Assembly: GCA_004553545.1 (NCBI GenBank)
Contig: SFLD01000026.1
Location: forward strand, 1 to 27,160
Origin: Clostridiales bacterium
GTDB lineage: Bacteria; Bacillota; Clostridia; Oscillospirales; Oscillospiraceae
DNA length: 27,160 nucleotides
Direction: 5' to 3'
Positions 20,789 through 27,160 of the stretch are shown piece by piece. The notes beneath the pieces are model-generated. The model worked only from the letters and a program-made list of their open reading frames with translations. It searched no databases and was not told the origin of the DNA. A program made the position numbers and the translations under genes. Positions within the stretch are counted from its first letter, which is position 1. Each line of letters begins with the position of its first letter.

Positions 20789-20806
20789 GGAGAGGTATAC
20801 CTCTCC
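20789..20806. promoter_or_regulatory. Perfect 18-bp palindrome at the transcription start
   Basis: GGAGAGGTATACCTCTCC is fully self-complementary and begins about 7 bases after the -10. It could be a repressor operator or a 5' RNA hairpin. The leader continues 42 bases to the TTG start. Confidence 0.65.
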
Positions 20807-20848
20807 CCTCCGCGCTGCGGAAATACCACACTTCAGGAGGGTTCCCAT

Positions 20849-22414
20849 TTGTCTCATTCTTCCCGCCCCAAGCCGTTCCTGGCGCCCCGGCTGCCAGCGC
20901 GCTTCCTCTCCGTCTTCCGCAAGCCCCTGCGGGAGTCCCTGGTCTCCGTTCTGCCCATCATGGGCATCGTCACCCTGCTCTGCTTCTCCCTGACCCCCGT
21001 CTCCAACAACGCCATGATGGCGTTCCTGGTGGGCGGCATCCTGCTGATCTTCGGCATGGGCCTTTTCACCCTGGGCTCCGAGATGTCCATGATCCCCCTG
21101 GGCGAGTACGTGGGCAAGGAGATCACCTCCTCCCGCAAGATCTCCGTCATCGTGCTCCTGAGCTTCCTCATCGGCGTGCTCATCACCGTGGCGGAGCCGG
21201 ACCTGCAGGTCCTGGCGGAGCAGGTGCCCTCCATCCCCAATAACGTCATCATCTGGTCCGTTGCCCTGGGGGTGGGCGTGTTCCTGGTCATCGCCCTTCT
21301 GCGCATCCTCTTCGGCATCCCCCTCTCCCGGCTGCTGATCCTCTTTTACCTCATCGTCTTCGGCCTGGCCACCCAGGTCTCGCCGGACTTCTGGGCCATC
21401 GCCTTCGATTCCGGCGGCGTCACCACCGGCCCCATGACGGTGCCCTTCATCATGGCCCTGGGCGTGGGCGTCTCCTCCGTCCGTAACGACAAGCACGCCG
21501 CGGGGGACAGCTTCGGCCTCGTGGCCCTCTGCTCCATCGGACCCATCCTGACGGTGCTGATCCTGGGCCTCGTCTACCAGCCCGACGGCAGCAGCTACAC
21601 CCCCGTCACCGTGCCGGACGCCGCCGACACCGTGGAGATGTGGCGGACCTTCACCACTGCCCTGCCCCACTACTTCCGGGAGATCACGGCGGCTCTCGCC
21701 CCCATCCTGGCCTTCTTCCTGATCTTCCAGCTCTTCACCCGGCGCATCCCCCGCAAGGAGGTCCGCCGGATGATCGTGGGCTTCGTCTATACCTACCTGG
21801 GCCTGGTGTTCTTCCTCACCGGCGTCAACGTGGGCTTCATGCCGGTGGGCAACTTCCTGGGCCAGAGCATCGCCGGGAACTACGCCTGGCTCCTGATCCC
21901 CATCGCCATGGTCATCGGCTACTTCATCGTCTCGGCGGAGCCCGCCGTCCACGTGCTGAACCGTCAGGTGGAGGAGATCACCTCCGGCGCCATCCCGGCC
22001 TCGGCCATGAATACCGCCCTCTCCGTGGGCGTGGCCCTGTCCCTGGGCCTTGCCATGACCCGGGTCCTCACCGGCATCTCCATCATGTGGCTGCTGGTGC
22101 CAGGCTATGCCCTCTCCCTGGCACTCTCCTTCAAGGTCCCCAAGATCTTCACCTCCATCGCCTTCGACTCCGGCGGCGTGGCCTCCGGTCCCATGACCGC
22201 CACCTTCCTCCTGCCCTTCGCCATGGGCGCCTGCACCGCCGTGGGCGGAAACATCGTGACGGACGCCTTCGGCGTCGTGGCCATGGTGGCCATGACGCCC
22301 CTGGTCACCATCCAGCTCCTGGGCGTCCTCTATCAGCGCAAGACCCGTCACGCCCACGCAGCTCCCGCTCCCGCGCCTGCCGCGGCGGTGGAAGCCATCA
22401 TCGAACTGGATTGA
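20849..22414 (+). CDS. DUF1538 domain membrane protein (two internal copies)
   Basis: The 521-residue membrane protein has about 12-14 helices in two related halves. Each half carries the DUF1538 signature: IAFDSGGVTTGPMTVPF near residue 187 and IAFDSGGVASGPMTATF near residue 439, so the gene arose by internal duplication. Such conserved SGG/GPMT loops inside helices look like a substrate- or ion-binding site. AGGAGGG lies 8 bases before a TTG start; no better start exists. The next gene encodes a P-II-like protein 14 bases downstream, as in many Firmicutes, where P-II proteins gate membrane transporters. The substrate is not known; transporter is inference. Confidence 0.88.
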   Translation: MSHSSRPKPFLAPRLPARFLSVFRKPLRESLVSVLPIMGIVTLLCFSLTPVSNNAMMAFLVGGILLIFGMGLFTLGSEMSMIPLGEYVGKEITSSRKISVIVLLSFLIGVLITVAEPDLQVLAEQVPSIPNNVIIWSVALGVGVFLVIALLRILFGIPLSRLLILFYLIVFGLATQVSPDFWAIAFDSGGVTTGPMTVPFIMALGVGVSSVRNDKHAAGDSFGLVALCSIGPILTVLILGLVYQPDGSSYTPVTVPDAADTVEMWRTFTTALPHYFREITAALAPILAFFLIFQLFTRRIPRKEVRRMIVGFVYTYLGLVFFLTGVNVGFMPVGNFLGQSIAGNYAWLLIPIAMVIGYFIVSAEPAVHVLNRQVEEITSGAIPASAMNTALSVGVALSLGLAMTRVLTGISIMWLLVPGYALSLALSFKVPKIFTSIAFDSGGVASGPMTATFLLPFAMGACTAVGGNIVTDAFGVVAMVAMTPLVTIQLLGVLYQRKTRHAHAAPAPAPAAAVEAIIELD

Positions 22415-22428
22415 AGGAGGTGCCCCAC

Positions 22429-23139
22429 ATGAAACGCCTGTACCTGATGATCACCATCACCAACCGGGTGGCCAGCCGCCGCTTCGTGGAGTTCTACCAG
22501 CGCTTCGGCGCCTCCCAGATCCTCTCGGCCCTGGGCCGCGGCACCGCCAGCGACGATACCCTCAGCATGCTGGGCCTGGAGGCCACGGAGAAGGCCGCCC
22601 TCTTCTCCATCGTCACGCCGGAGAAGCGGGACTTCCTCTTCGACCGCCTGCTGGACACCATGCAGATCACCACCCCCGGCAACGGCATCGCCCTCTCCCT
22701 GCCCCTCAGCAGCATCGGCGGCGTCACCGCCCTGCGCTACTTCACCGCCGGCCAGCTCACCGGCGATCCCCTGGAAAGCATCGAAAAGGAGGACCTCCCC
22801 ATGCAGCAGAACCCTGACTACACCCTCATCGTGGCCATCGCCAACCGGGGCTACACGGACCTTGTCATGGACGCCGCCCGGGAGGCCGGCGCCCCCGGCG
22901 GCACCATCCTCCACGCCAAGAGCAGCGGCGCCGACGGCTCCGGCAAATTCTTCGGCATGAGTCTCGCCGAGGAGCGGGAGATGATCTTCCTGGTGGTCCC
23001 CACCGGCCAGAAGAATGCTGTCATGCAGTCCATCATGGCCAAGGCCGGCATAGAGAGCAAGGCCCAGTCCCTGGTCTTCTCCCTGGCCCTGGACAGCGTC
23101 GCCGGACTCTACAACGTCAATAACCCCATCACCACTTAA
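22429..23139 (+). CDS. Two-domain P-II-like regulatory protein
   Basis: The 236-residue protein consists of two ferredoxin-like P-II-type domains: residues 1-108 (starting MKRLYLMITITNRVASRRF) and about 128-232 (DYTLIVAIANRGYTDLVMDA, then GAPGGTILHAKSSG and KFFGMSLAEEREMIFLVV). The second domain keeps the GGTILHA and KFFG elements; the first is divergent. Classical P-II proteins are single-domain trimers that sense ATP/ADP and 2-oxoglutarate and plug transporters. AAGGAGG lies 7 bases before the ATG and the gap to DUF1538 is 14 bases. An internal AAAGGAGG and ATG at 22801 (Met125) would give a separate C-terminal domain of 112 residues. It probably regulates the DUF1538 protein. Confidence 0.85.
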   Translation: MKRLYLMITITNRVASRRFVEFYQRFGASQILSALGRGTASDDTLSMLGLEATEKAALFSIVTPEKRDFLFDRLLDTMQITTPGNGIALSLPLSSIGGVTALRYFTAGQLTGDPLESIEKEDLPMQQNPDYTLIVAIANRGYTDLVMDAAREAGAPGGTILHAKSSGADGSGKFFGMSLAEEREMIFLVVPTGQKNAVMQSIMAKAGIESKAQSLVFSLALDSVAGLYNVNNPITT

Positions 23140-23209
23140 AATCATTTCGTCCAAACACACCGAAGAAACCTTTGAGGGAAGCCCTCAGCAATACGAAAGG
23201 AGACTCGCC

Positions 23210-23491
23210 ATGGCATTCCTGCTCTTCTGCGCCGCCGCTGCGGCCCTTGTCCAGCTGGCGCTCCTCAGCGCCCCCGCAAAGCACCGCCTCCTGCGCACGC
23301 TGCCCCTCCCCCTTCTGGCCTGCCTTCCCCTGGGGGCCGCCCTGCTCACCGCCCTCCGCAAGCCCGCCGTCCCCTACCTGGGCTGGGAGTTCGACGCCGC
23401 CCTGTACCTCTGGCTGGCCGGAGCCATCCTGGCCGGATACCTCCTGGCCTGGGGACTCTTCGCCCTCCGCCCCAAGCGCCCGCCCCAGTGA
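23210..23491 (+). CDS. Small three-helix membrane protein
   Basis: The 93-residue product has three hydrophobic segments (about residues 2-21, 29-48 and 61-84) and a basic C-terminus, RPKRPPQ. AAAGGAG lies 9 bases before the ATG. It follows the P-II-like gene by 70 bases with no terminator between (only a TGAGGG/CCCTCA hairpin at 23173-23187) and ends at a strong terminator, so it belongs to the DUF1538 operon. A subunit or accessory role for the DUF1538 transporter is possible. No recognised family. Confidence 0.75.
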   Translation: MAFLLFCAAAAALVQLALLSAPAKHRLLRTLPLPLLACLPLGAALLTALRKPAVPYLGWEFDAALYLWLAGAILAGYLLAWGLFALRPKRPPQ

Positions 23492-23501
23492 CCCGCAAAA
23501 A

Positions 23502-23525
23502 AGCCAGCCCCCCGGGCTGGCTTTT
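23502..23525 (+). terminator. Terminator of the DUF1538 operon
   Basis: AGCCAGCCC and GGGCTGGCT form a 9-bp stem with a CCC loop, with A-run before and TTTT after; usable on both strands. Confidence 0.88.
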
Positions 23526-23689
23526 CCTTTTGCTCTTTTCCCCCCGCCGCGCCCCCTGAAAGCCAAACCGCCTTCGGCGGCGAAGGGCCGCTGCGGCGGC
23601 AGGACGAGGGACGGGCGCGATCGCTCCGCGCCAGAGCCCCCAGTCAACTGCCTGCTTCTACCGGCGGAACATCTTCCCGCAGGACCAAG

Positions 23690-23744
23690 GCTCCCTTGTG
23701 CAAAGGGAGCTGGCACGGCCAAAGGCCGTGACTGAGGGATTGTC
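23690..23744 (+). repeat. Double-hairpin intergenic repeat element
   Basis: GCTCCCTT/AAGGGAGC (loop GTGCA) is followed by CACGGCC/GGCCGTG (loop AAA) and then ACTGAGGGATTGTC. This pattern resembles an interspersed repeat frequent in gut Oscillospiraceae and relatives; the recognition is from memory. TCCCTCA at 23783-23789 is an inverted match to TGAGGGA and may mark its other end. Confidence 0.65.
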
Positions 23745-23866
23745 CGAAGTTGATGGACATCAGGGGATGATTTCCACTACGTCCCTCACCTATCCCTTGC
23801 AACCGCTGACACAGACGCTCCGCTGGCGTAGGTGGTCGATGGGGCTCTCCCCTCATTCCGTAGGGG

Positions 23867-24106
23867 CCGATGACCACATCGGCCCGCTGCTTGGCACTGC
23901 CTGTGGTGCTCCCCGCAGGGGCCAACGCCCCTGCCCGATGCCCCAAATTTCGGTACAAAATCTAACTGGCCGAAGTCACACCCTAGATACTCCGACCCGC
24001 CGCTATGTACCTCCAGCATCACTTCCGTAGGGGCCGGCGTCCCCGACGGCCCGCTGCTTGGCACCACGATAAACCGGTAGGGGCGGGGCTCCGTCCCCGC
24101 CCGTTC
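23867..24106 (+). repeat. Array of GTAGGGG palindromic units
   Basis: Units at 23867-23897 and 24023-24064 share TCCGTAGGGGCCG and CGGCCCGCTGCTTGGCAC around different, self-complementary centres. Related units are 23911-23938 (GCAGGGGC/GCCCCTGC) and 24073-24106 (CGGGG/CCCCG). The pattern is a short non-coding interspersed repeat. Confidence 0.65.
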
Positions 24107-24135
24107 CCCCCCTGTGGCGGATGGATGCTGCGATC

Positions 24136-24179
24136 GAACCGTGTCCGGGCCGACCTACGTGTCGGCCCGGACACGGTTC
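24136..24179. repeat. Long perfect stem-loop downstream of sfsA
   Basis: GAACCGTGTCCGGGCCGAC pairs with its exact complement over 19 bp around a 6-base loop. There is no T-run; it may belong to the repeat family or end sfsA transcripts. Confidence 0.7.
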
Positions 24180-24217
24180 CTCGCGGGACCCGTTCGCGGT
24201 CCGACACATACGCCCTC

Positions 24218-24898
24218 TCACAGCCGCACCTTCACCGGCCGGACGATCCGCAGGCTCTCCGGTGTCACGGCGCACTCCCAGGCTTCCACCCGGACGCCGT
24301 GCTCCGCCGCGTGGCGAAGGGCCTCCCCAAAGGCCGGATGGGTCACGTCGTTGGGGGCAAGATCCTTCATCCCCTCCATCTGGATCACGAAGAAGGCCGT
24401 GGCCCCCAGCCCCTCCGCCGCGGCTCGCTCCAGCTCCCCCAGATGCCGCACGCCCCGCTCCGTGGGAGCGTCCGGGAAGCGGGCGTGGCCGCCCTCCTCC
24501 AGCGTGACGCCCTTCACCTCCACGAGGTGCAGCCCCTGGGGCGTCGTCAGGGCGAAGTCCAGCCGGGACGCCCCATAGCGGTACTCCGGCCGGATGGCCT
24601 GGACCTCCGGCAGGAACTTCCCCTCCGCCGCCCACTCGGCGAAGACCCGGTTGGGGGCCTGGGCGTCCATGTTGATAAGAAGGTCCCCCTTCTCCACCGC
24701 CACCAGGTCCCAGGCGGTCTTACGGGCGGGATTCCGGGACTTTTCCAGGTAGACAGGAACGCCGGGGCGCAGGAGCTCCGCGCAGCGGCCGGTATTCTTC
24801 ACGTGGCAGACCACCGTCTCCCCGTCCACGAGAACATGGGCGATGAAGCGGTTGGGCCGGGCGAGAAAGGTCCCCTTTGTGATGTTCTGGTAGCGCAT
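24218..24898 (-). CDS. sfsA: DNA/RNA nuclease SfsA
   Basis: The 226-residue protein is a standard-length SfsA. It has the N-terminal OB-like part (RFIAHVLVDGETVVCHVKNTGR, residues 17-38) and the nuclease core with Asp114 (YGASRLDFAL) and Glu127-Val-Lys129 (LVEVKGVTLEEGG), followed by HARFPDAPTERGVRHL. The name comes from sugar fermentation stimulation in E. coli; the fold is a restriction-like nuclease acting on nucleic acids, but its cellular role is unclear. AGGAGG lies 8 bases before the ATG at 24898; a longer frame would start inside the predicted -10. It is divergent from the AbrB-like gene. Confidence 0.93.
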   Translation of the reverse strand: MRYQNITKGTFLARPNRFIAHVLVDGETVVCHVKNTGRCAELLRPGVPVYLEKSRNPARKTAWDLVAVEKGDLLINMDAQAPNRVFAEWAAEGKFLPEVQAIRPEYRYGASRLDFALTTPQGLHLVEVKGVTLEEGGHARFPDAPTERGVRHLGELERAAAEGLGATAFFVIQMEGMKDLAPNDVTHPAFGEALRHAAEHGVRVEAWECAVTPESLRIVRPVKVRL

Positions 24899-24926
24899 GG
24901 CGTGGTCCTCCTGGGCGTTTTCCGCC

Positions 24927-24955
24927 ATTCTACCACAGTCTCCGCCCCGAGAAAA
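24927..24955 (-). promoter_or_regulatory. Extended -10 promoter of sfsA
   Basis: On the minus strand TGGTAGAAT gives an extended -10 (TAGAAT at 24927-24932); the -35 TTTTCT (24950-24955) is weak, at 17 bases. Confidence 0.45.
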
Positions 24956-24977
24956 GCGGAAAGCGGATTTTTCCCCC

Positions 24978-25006
24978 TTGCCAAGGGCGGCACATCCTGC
25001 TATAAT
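24978..25006 (+). promoter_or_regulatory. Promoter of the AbrB-like operon
   Basis: TTGCCA (24978-24983), 17 bases, TATAAT (25001-25006). Confidence 0.85.
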
Positions 25007-25029
25007 TCACATTTGTGTGAAAAATGTGA
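25007..25029. promoter_or_regulatory. Operator with three TGTGA half-sites
   Basis: TCACA (25007-25011), TGTGA (25016-25020) and TGTGA (25025-25029) are spaced by four bases each, and the outer arms TCACATTT/AAATGTGA form an 8-bp palindrome. It begins directly after the -10, so a bound protein would repress; the AbrB-like product is the obvious candidate. Confidence 0.65.
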
Positions 25030-25044
25030 TGGGAGGCGGTAGCC

Positions 25045-25299
25045 ATGCCGGGAGGCAAACACGTTCTGGGCCAGGGGAAGAACCGGGTCTTCGGCACCGC
25101 CCGGGTGGGCGACCGGGGGCAGATCGTCATCCCCCAGGAGGCCCGGCGCTACTTCGGCATCTCGCCGGGGGACACGCTCTTGATCCTGGGCAACGAGAAA
25201 AGCGGTTTGGTGGTCACCAAGCCGGAGGTCCTCCACGAGCTGGCGGACGAGATCTTAGGGAAAGAGGAAGAGAACGATGCAGATGGAAAGCATGTATGA
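25045..25299 (+). CDS. AbrB/MazE/SpoVT-type DNA-binding protein
   Basis: The 84-residue protein has one swapped-hairpin domain at residues 13-58: RVFGTARVGDRGQIVIPQEA, RRYFGISPGDTLLILGNEK, as in AbrB, Abh and SpoVT. The short acidic tail (ADEILGKEEENDADG) is unlike the longer SpoVT sensor domain. These proteins bind DNA as dimers or tetramers and control transition-state or metabolic genes, or act as antitoxins; no toxin gene follows here. GGGAGG lies before the ATG. Its end overlaps the next gene by 23 bases in another frame, so they are co-translated. Confidence 0.9.
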   Translation: MPGGKHVLGQGKNRVFGTARVGDRGQIVIPQEARRYFGISPGDTLLILGNEKSGLVVTKPEVLHELADEILGKEEENDADGKHV

Positions 25300-26560
25300 G
25301 GCGCTGGGCATCTCCCAGCCCGTTTACGAATACGGCGAGAAAATTTTAGCGGAGCTGCGGCCCCGCTTTGACGACATCGACCAGGTGGCCGAGTACAACC
25401 AGGCCAAGGTGGTGGCCGCCATGCAGAAAAACCGGGTCAACGCCACCCACTTCGCCGCCACCACCGGCTACGGCTACGACGACGAGGGCCGGGACAACTT
25501 AGAGCGGGTCTACGCGGACGTCTTCCACACGGAGGCGGCCCTGGTGCGGCCCCAGATCACCTGCGGCACCCATGCCCTGGCGGTGGCTCTCAGCGCCAAC
25601 CTCCTGCCGGGGGACGAGCTCCTCTCCCCCGTGGGCGCCCCCTACGACACCCTGGAGGAGGTCATCGGCATCCGGGAGAGCCGCTGCTCCCTGAAGGAGT
25701 ACGGCGTCACCTACGCCCAGGCCGACCTGAAAGCCGACGGCAGCTTCGACTATGACTCCATCCGGAAGAAGATCAACGATCGGACGAAGCTCATCACCAT
25801 CCAGCGCTCCAAGGGTTACGCCACCCGGCCCAGCTTCTCCGTTCAGCAGATCGGCGAGCTCATCGCCTTCTGCAAGCGCGTGAAGCCCGGCGTCAAGGTC
25901 ATGGTGGACAACTGCTACGGCGAGTTCGTGGAGACCATCGAGCCCTCCGACCTGGGGGCGGACATGGTGGTGGGCAGCCTCATCAAGAACCCTGGCGGCG
26001 GCCTCGCCCCCATCGGCGGCTACATCTGCGGCACGCAGGAGTGCGTGGACCGCTGCGCCTTCCGGCTCTCCGCCCCGGGCCTGGGGCAGGAGGTCGGCGC
26101 CAACCTGGGCCTCATGCCCGCCTTCTACCAGGGGCTGTTCCTGGCCCCCACGGTGGTCTCCGGCGCGCTGAAGGGGGCCGTCTTCGCGGCGAACCTCTAT
26201 GAGCGGCTGGGCTTCCCCTGCGTCCCCAACGCCACGGAGTCCCGGCACGACATCATCCAGGCCGTGACCCTGGGGAGCCGGGAGGCCATGGTGGCCTTCT
26301 GCCGGGGCATCCAGGCCGCCGCTCCCGTGGACAGCTACGTGACCCCGGAGCCCTGGGCCATGCCCGGCTACGACAGCGACGTCATCATGGCCGCCGGCGC
26401 CTTCATCCAGGGCAGCTCCATCGAGCTCTCGGCGGACGGCCCCATCCGTCCCCCCTACGCCGTCTACTTCCAGGGCGGCCTCACCTGGTACCACGCGAAG
26501 CTGGGCATCCTCATGAGCCTGCAGAAGCTCCTGGACGCCGGTCTCGCCCAGCTCCCCTGA
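25277..26560 (+). CDS. Methionine gamma-lyase family PLP enzyme (YnbB / aluminium-resistance type)
   Basis: The 427-residue protein matches the PF06838 group, historically called aluminium resistance protein. PLP-site features are MVDNCYGEFVE (209-219) and SLIKNPGGG (234-242) with Lys237 as the probable Schiff-base lysine. RVNATHFAATTGYGYDDEGR near the N-terminus and PQITCGTHALAVAL are typical of the group. It likely splits methionine or cystathionine-like sulfur amino acids, releasing a thiol; actual substrate unproven. In other Firmicutes the gene sits by glnR/hfq; here it follows an AbrB-like regulator, overlapping by 23 bases, and is followed 42 bases later by a DMT transporter gene. Confidence 0.9.
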   Translation: MQMESMYEALGISQPVYEYGEKILAELRPRFDDIDQVAEYNQAKVVAAMQKNRVNATHFAATTGYGYDDEGRDNLERVYADVFHTEAALVRPQITCGTHALAVALSANLLPGDELLSPVGAPYDTLEEVIGIRESRCSLKEYGVTYAQADLKADGSFDYDSIRKKINDRTKLITIQRSKGYATRPSFSVQQIGELIAFCKRVKPGVKVMVDNCYGEFVETIEPSDLGADMVVGSLIKNPGGGLAPIGGYICGTQECVDRCAFRLSAPGLGQEVGANLGLMPAFYQGLFLAPTVVSGALKGAVFAANLYERLGFPCVPNATESRHDIIQAVTLGSREAMVAFCRGIQAAAPVDSYVTPEPWAMPGYDSDVIMAAGAFIQGSSIELSADGPIRPPYAVYFQGGLTWYHAKLGILMSLQKLLDAGLAQLP

Positions 26561-26602
26561 TCTCCCCAAAAACTATCTTACAATTTAGGAGGAACTTCCC
26601 CC

Positions 26603-27160
26603 ATGTGGTTTTGGCTCTCCCTCATTACGCTGCTCTGCTGGAGCGGCAGCGACCTCTTCTCCAAGATCGGCTGCCGGGACGCGGACGACAAGCTCTCCCA
26701 CCTGAAAATGGTCATCGCCGTGGGCACGGTGATGGGCCTCCACGCCGCGTTTGAGATCTTCGTGAGCGGCACCCCCATCAGCTGGTCCGTGATCTGGACG
26801 TATCTCCCCGTGTCCCTGCTCTACATCGGCTCCATGGCCCTGGGGTACCTGGGCCTGCGGTACATCGAGCTCTCCGTCTCCTCCCCCATCTGCAACTCCT
26901 CCGGGGCTCTGGTGGCGGTTTTGACCCTGCTCTTCGTGGGCGGGGACGACTACTCCCCCCTGGCCCTCTGCGCCATCCTGCTGGTCTGCGCCGGCGCCAT
27001 CGGCCTCGGCGTGGTGGACGCCCGGGAGGATCCGGAGCTCCGGGCCGCCCGCCAGTCCGAGGGCAACTACAAGTACGCCAAGAGCTTCCTGGCCCTGGCC
27101 CTGCCGGTGGCCTACTGCCTGCTGGACGCCGCCGGCACCTTTGCCGACAACCGGGTGCTG
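26603..27160 (+). CDS. EamA/DMT-family transporter, 5' part (runs off the right edge)
   Basis: A frame of 186 codons without a stop starts at ATG 26603, 8 bases after AGGAGG, and continues to the window end. It begins MWFWLSLITLLCWSGSDLFS, typical of the first helix of drug/metabolite exporters, and has about five hydrophobic segments so far, with LGYLGLRYIELSVSSPICNSSGALVAV resembling the EamA helix 3-4 region. A charged loop (DAREDPELRAARQSEGNYK) separates the first half from what should be the second five helices. The gap of 42 bases after the lyase has no terminator, so it is probably co-transcribed and might move an amino acid or thiol product. Substrate is not visible. Confidence 0.8.
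   Translation, partial: MWFWLSLITLLCWSGSDLFSKIGCRDADDKLSHLKMVIAVGTVMGLHAAFEIFVSGTPISWSVIWTYLPVSLLYIGSMALGYLGLRYIELSVSSPICNSSGALVAVLTLLFVGGDDYSPLALCAILLVCAGAIGLGVVDAREDPELRAARQSEGNYKYAKSFLALALPVAYCLLDAAGTFADNRVL

Larger units (their letters stand above)
23526..24217. other. Gene-free region filled with palindromic repeats
   Basis: No frame here has a credible ribosome-binding site or protein-like composition. It holds a CCTTCG/CGAAGG hairpin near 23570, a double-hairpin element (23690-23744), several GTAGGGG units (23867-24106), and a 19-bp stem-loop (24136-24179). The stretch 23745-23866 and 23940-24020 show no further structure that I can name. Confidence 0.7.

Noticed and set aside
20717..22357. 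546-codon minus-strand frame rich in Asp, His, Gly
   Set aside because: Antisense to the DUF1538 gene, whose membrane helices and duplicated motifs are clear.

Overview
The window looks like chromosomal DNA from a GC-rich, spore-forming gut Clostridia of the Oscillospiraceae type (Oscillibacter / Dysosmobacter / Lawsonibacter / Flavonifractor relatives). The clues are the high GC with strong C/G third-position bias, a clostridial Rex repressor, an SLH-type surface protein, a BclA-like collagen protein, a DUF1538/P-II operon, and palindromic intergenic repeats of a kind common in these genomes. This placement is inferred from gene content and codon use; no database was searched.

Left part (1-5.5 kb): the edge of an AT-richer mobile element (5' part of a tnpV-like gene) abuts an ADP-ribosylglycohydrolase gene, which is divergent from a Crp/Fnr-type regulator. 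A TetR regulator with a consensus promoter and palindromic operator is followed by a 36-residue membrane microprotein. A two-component system (LytS/YesM-type kinase plus AraC-type response regulator) closes the segment with a shared bidirectional terminator.

5.5-13.7 kb, all on the minus strand: an alpha/beta hydrolase and an L-2-amino-thiazoline-4-carboxylic acid hydrolase-family gene downstream of a TetR regulator; an aldo/keto reductase with two 4Fe-4S motifs; and a tightly overlapping four-gene operon for a Gld-like ABC system (ATPase, permease, GldG-like protein, DUF4340 protein).

13.8-18.4 kb: a zinc-ribbon microprotein, a collagen-like protein with one Gly-to-Cys break, a translationally coupled flavodoxin/SDR pair below a LysR regulator, then a tRNA-Arg(CCG) gene. 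Next to the tRNA is a scar: the tRNA promoter and the 5' half of a second tRNA-Arg, separated from the intact copy by about 130 AT-rich bases with tandem 11-bp repeats.

18.5-23.5 kb, plus strand: rex with a candidate Rex operator over its own start site, an SLH-domain exported protein directly behind it, a 47-residue protein with 14 cysteines and a sporulation-type promoter, then the DUF1538 membrane protein, a two-domain P-II-like protein and a small three-helix membrane protein, headed by an 18-bp perfect palindrome.

23.5-27.2 kb: about 700 bases of gene-free palindromic repeats, then sfsA (minus) divergent from an operon of an AbrB-like regulator, a methionine gamma-lyase-family PLP enzyme, and a DMT transporter cut by the window end. 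The AbrB promoter carries three TGTGA half-sites at its start site. The least explained items are the Cys-rich microprotein, the DUF1538/P-II module with an internal start, and the tRNA-Arg scar.
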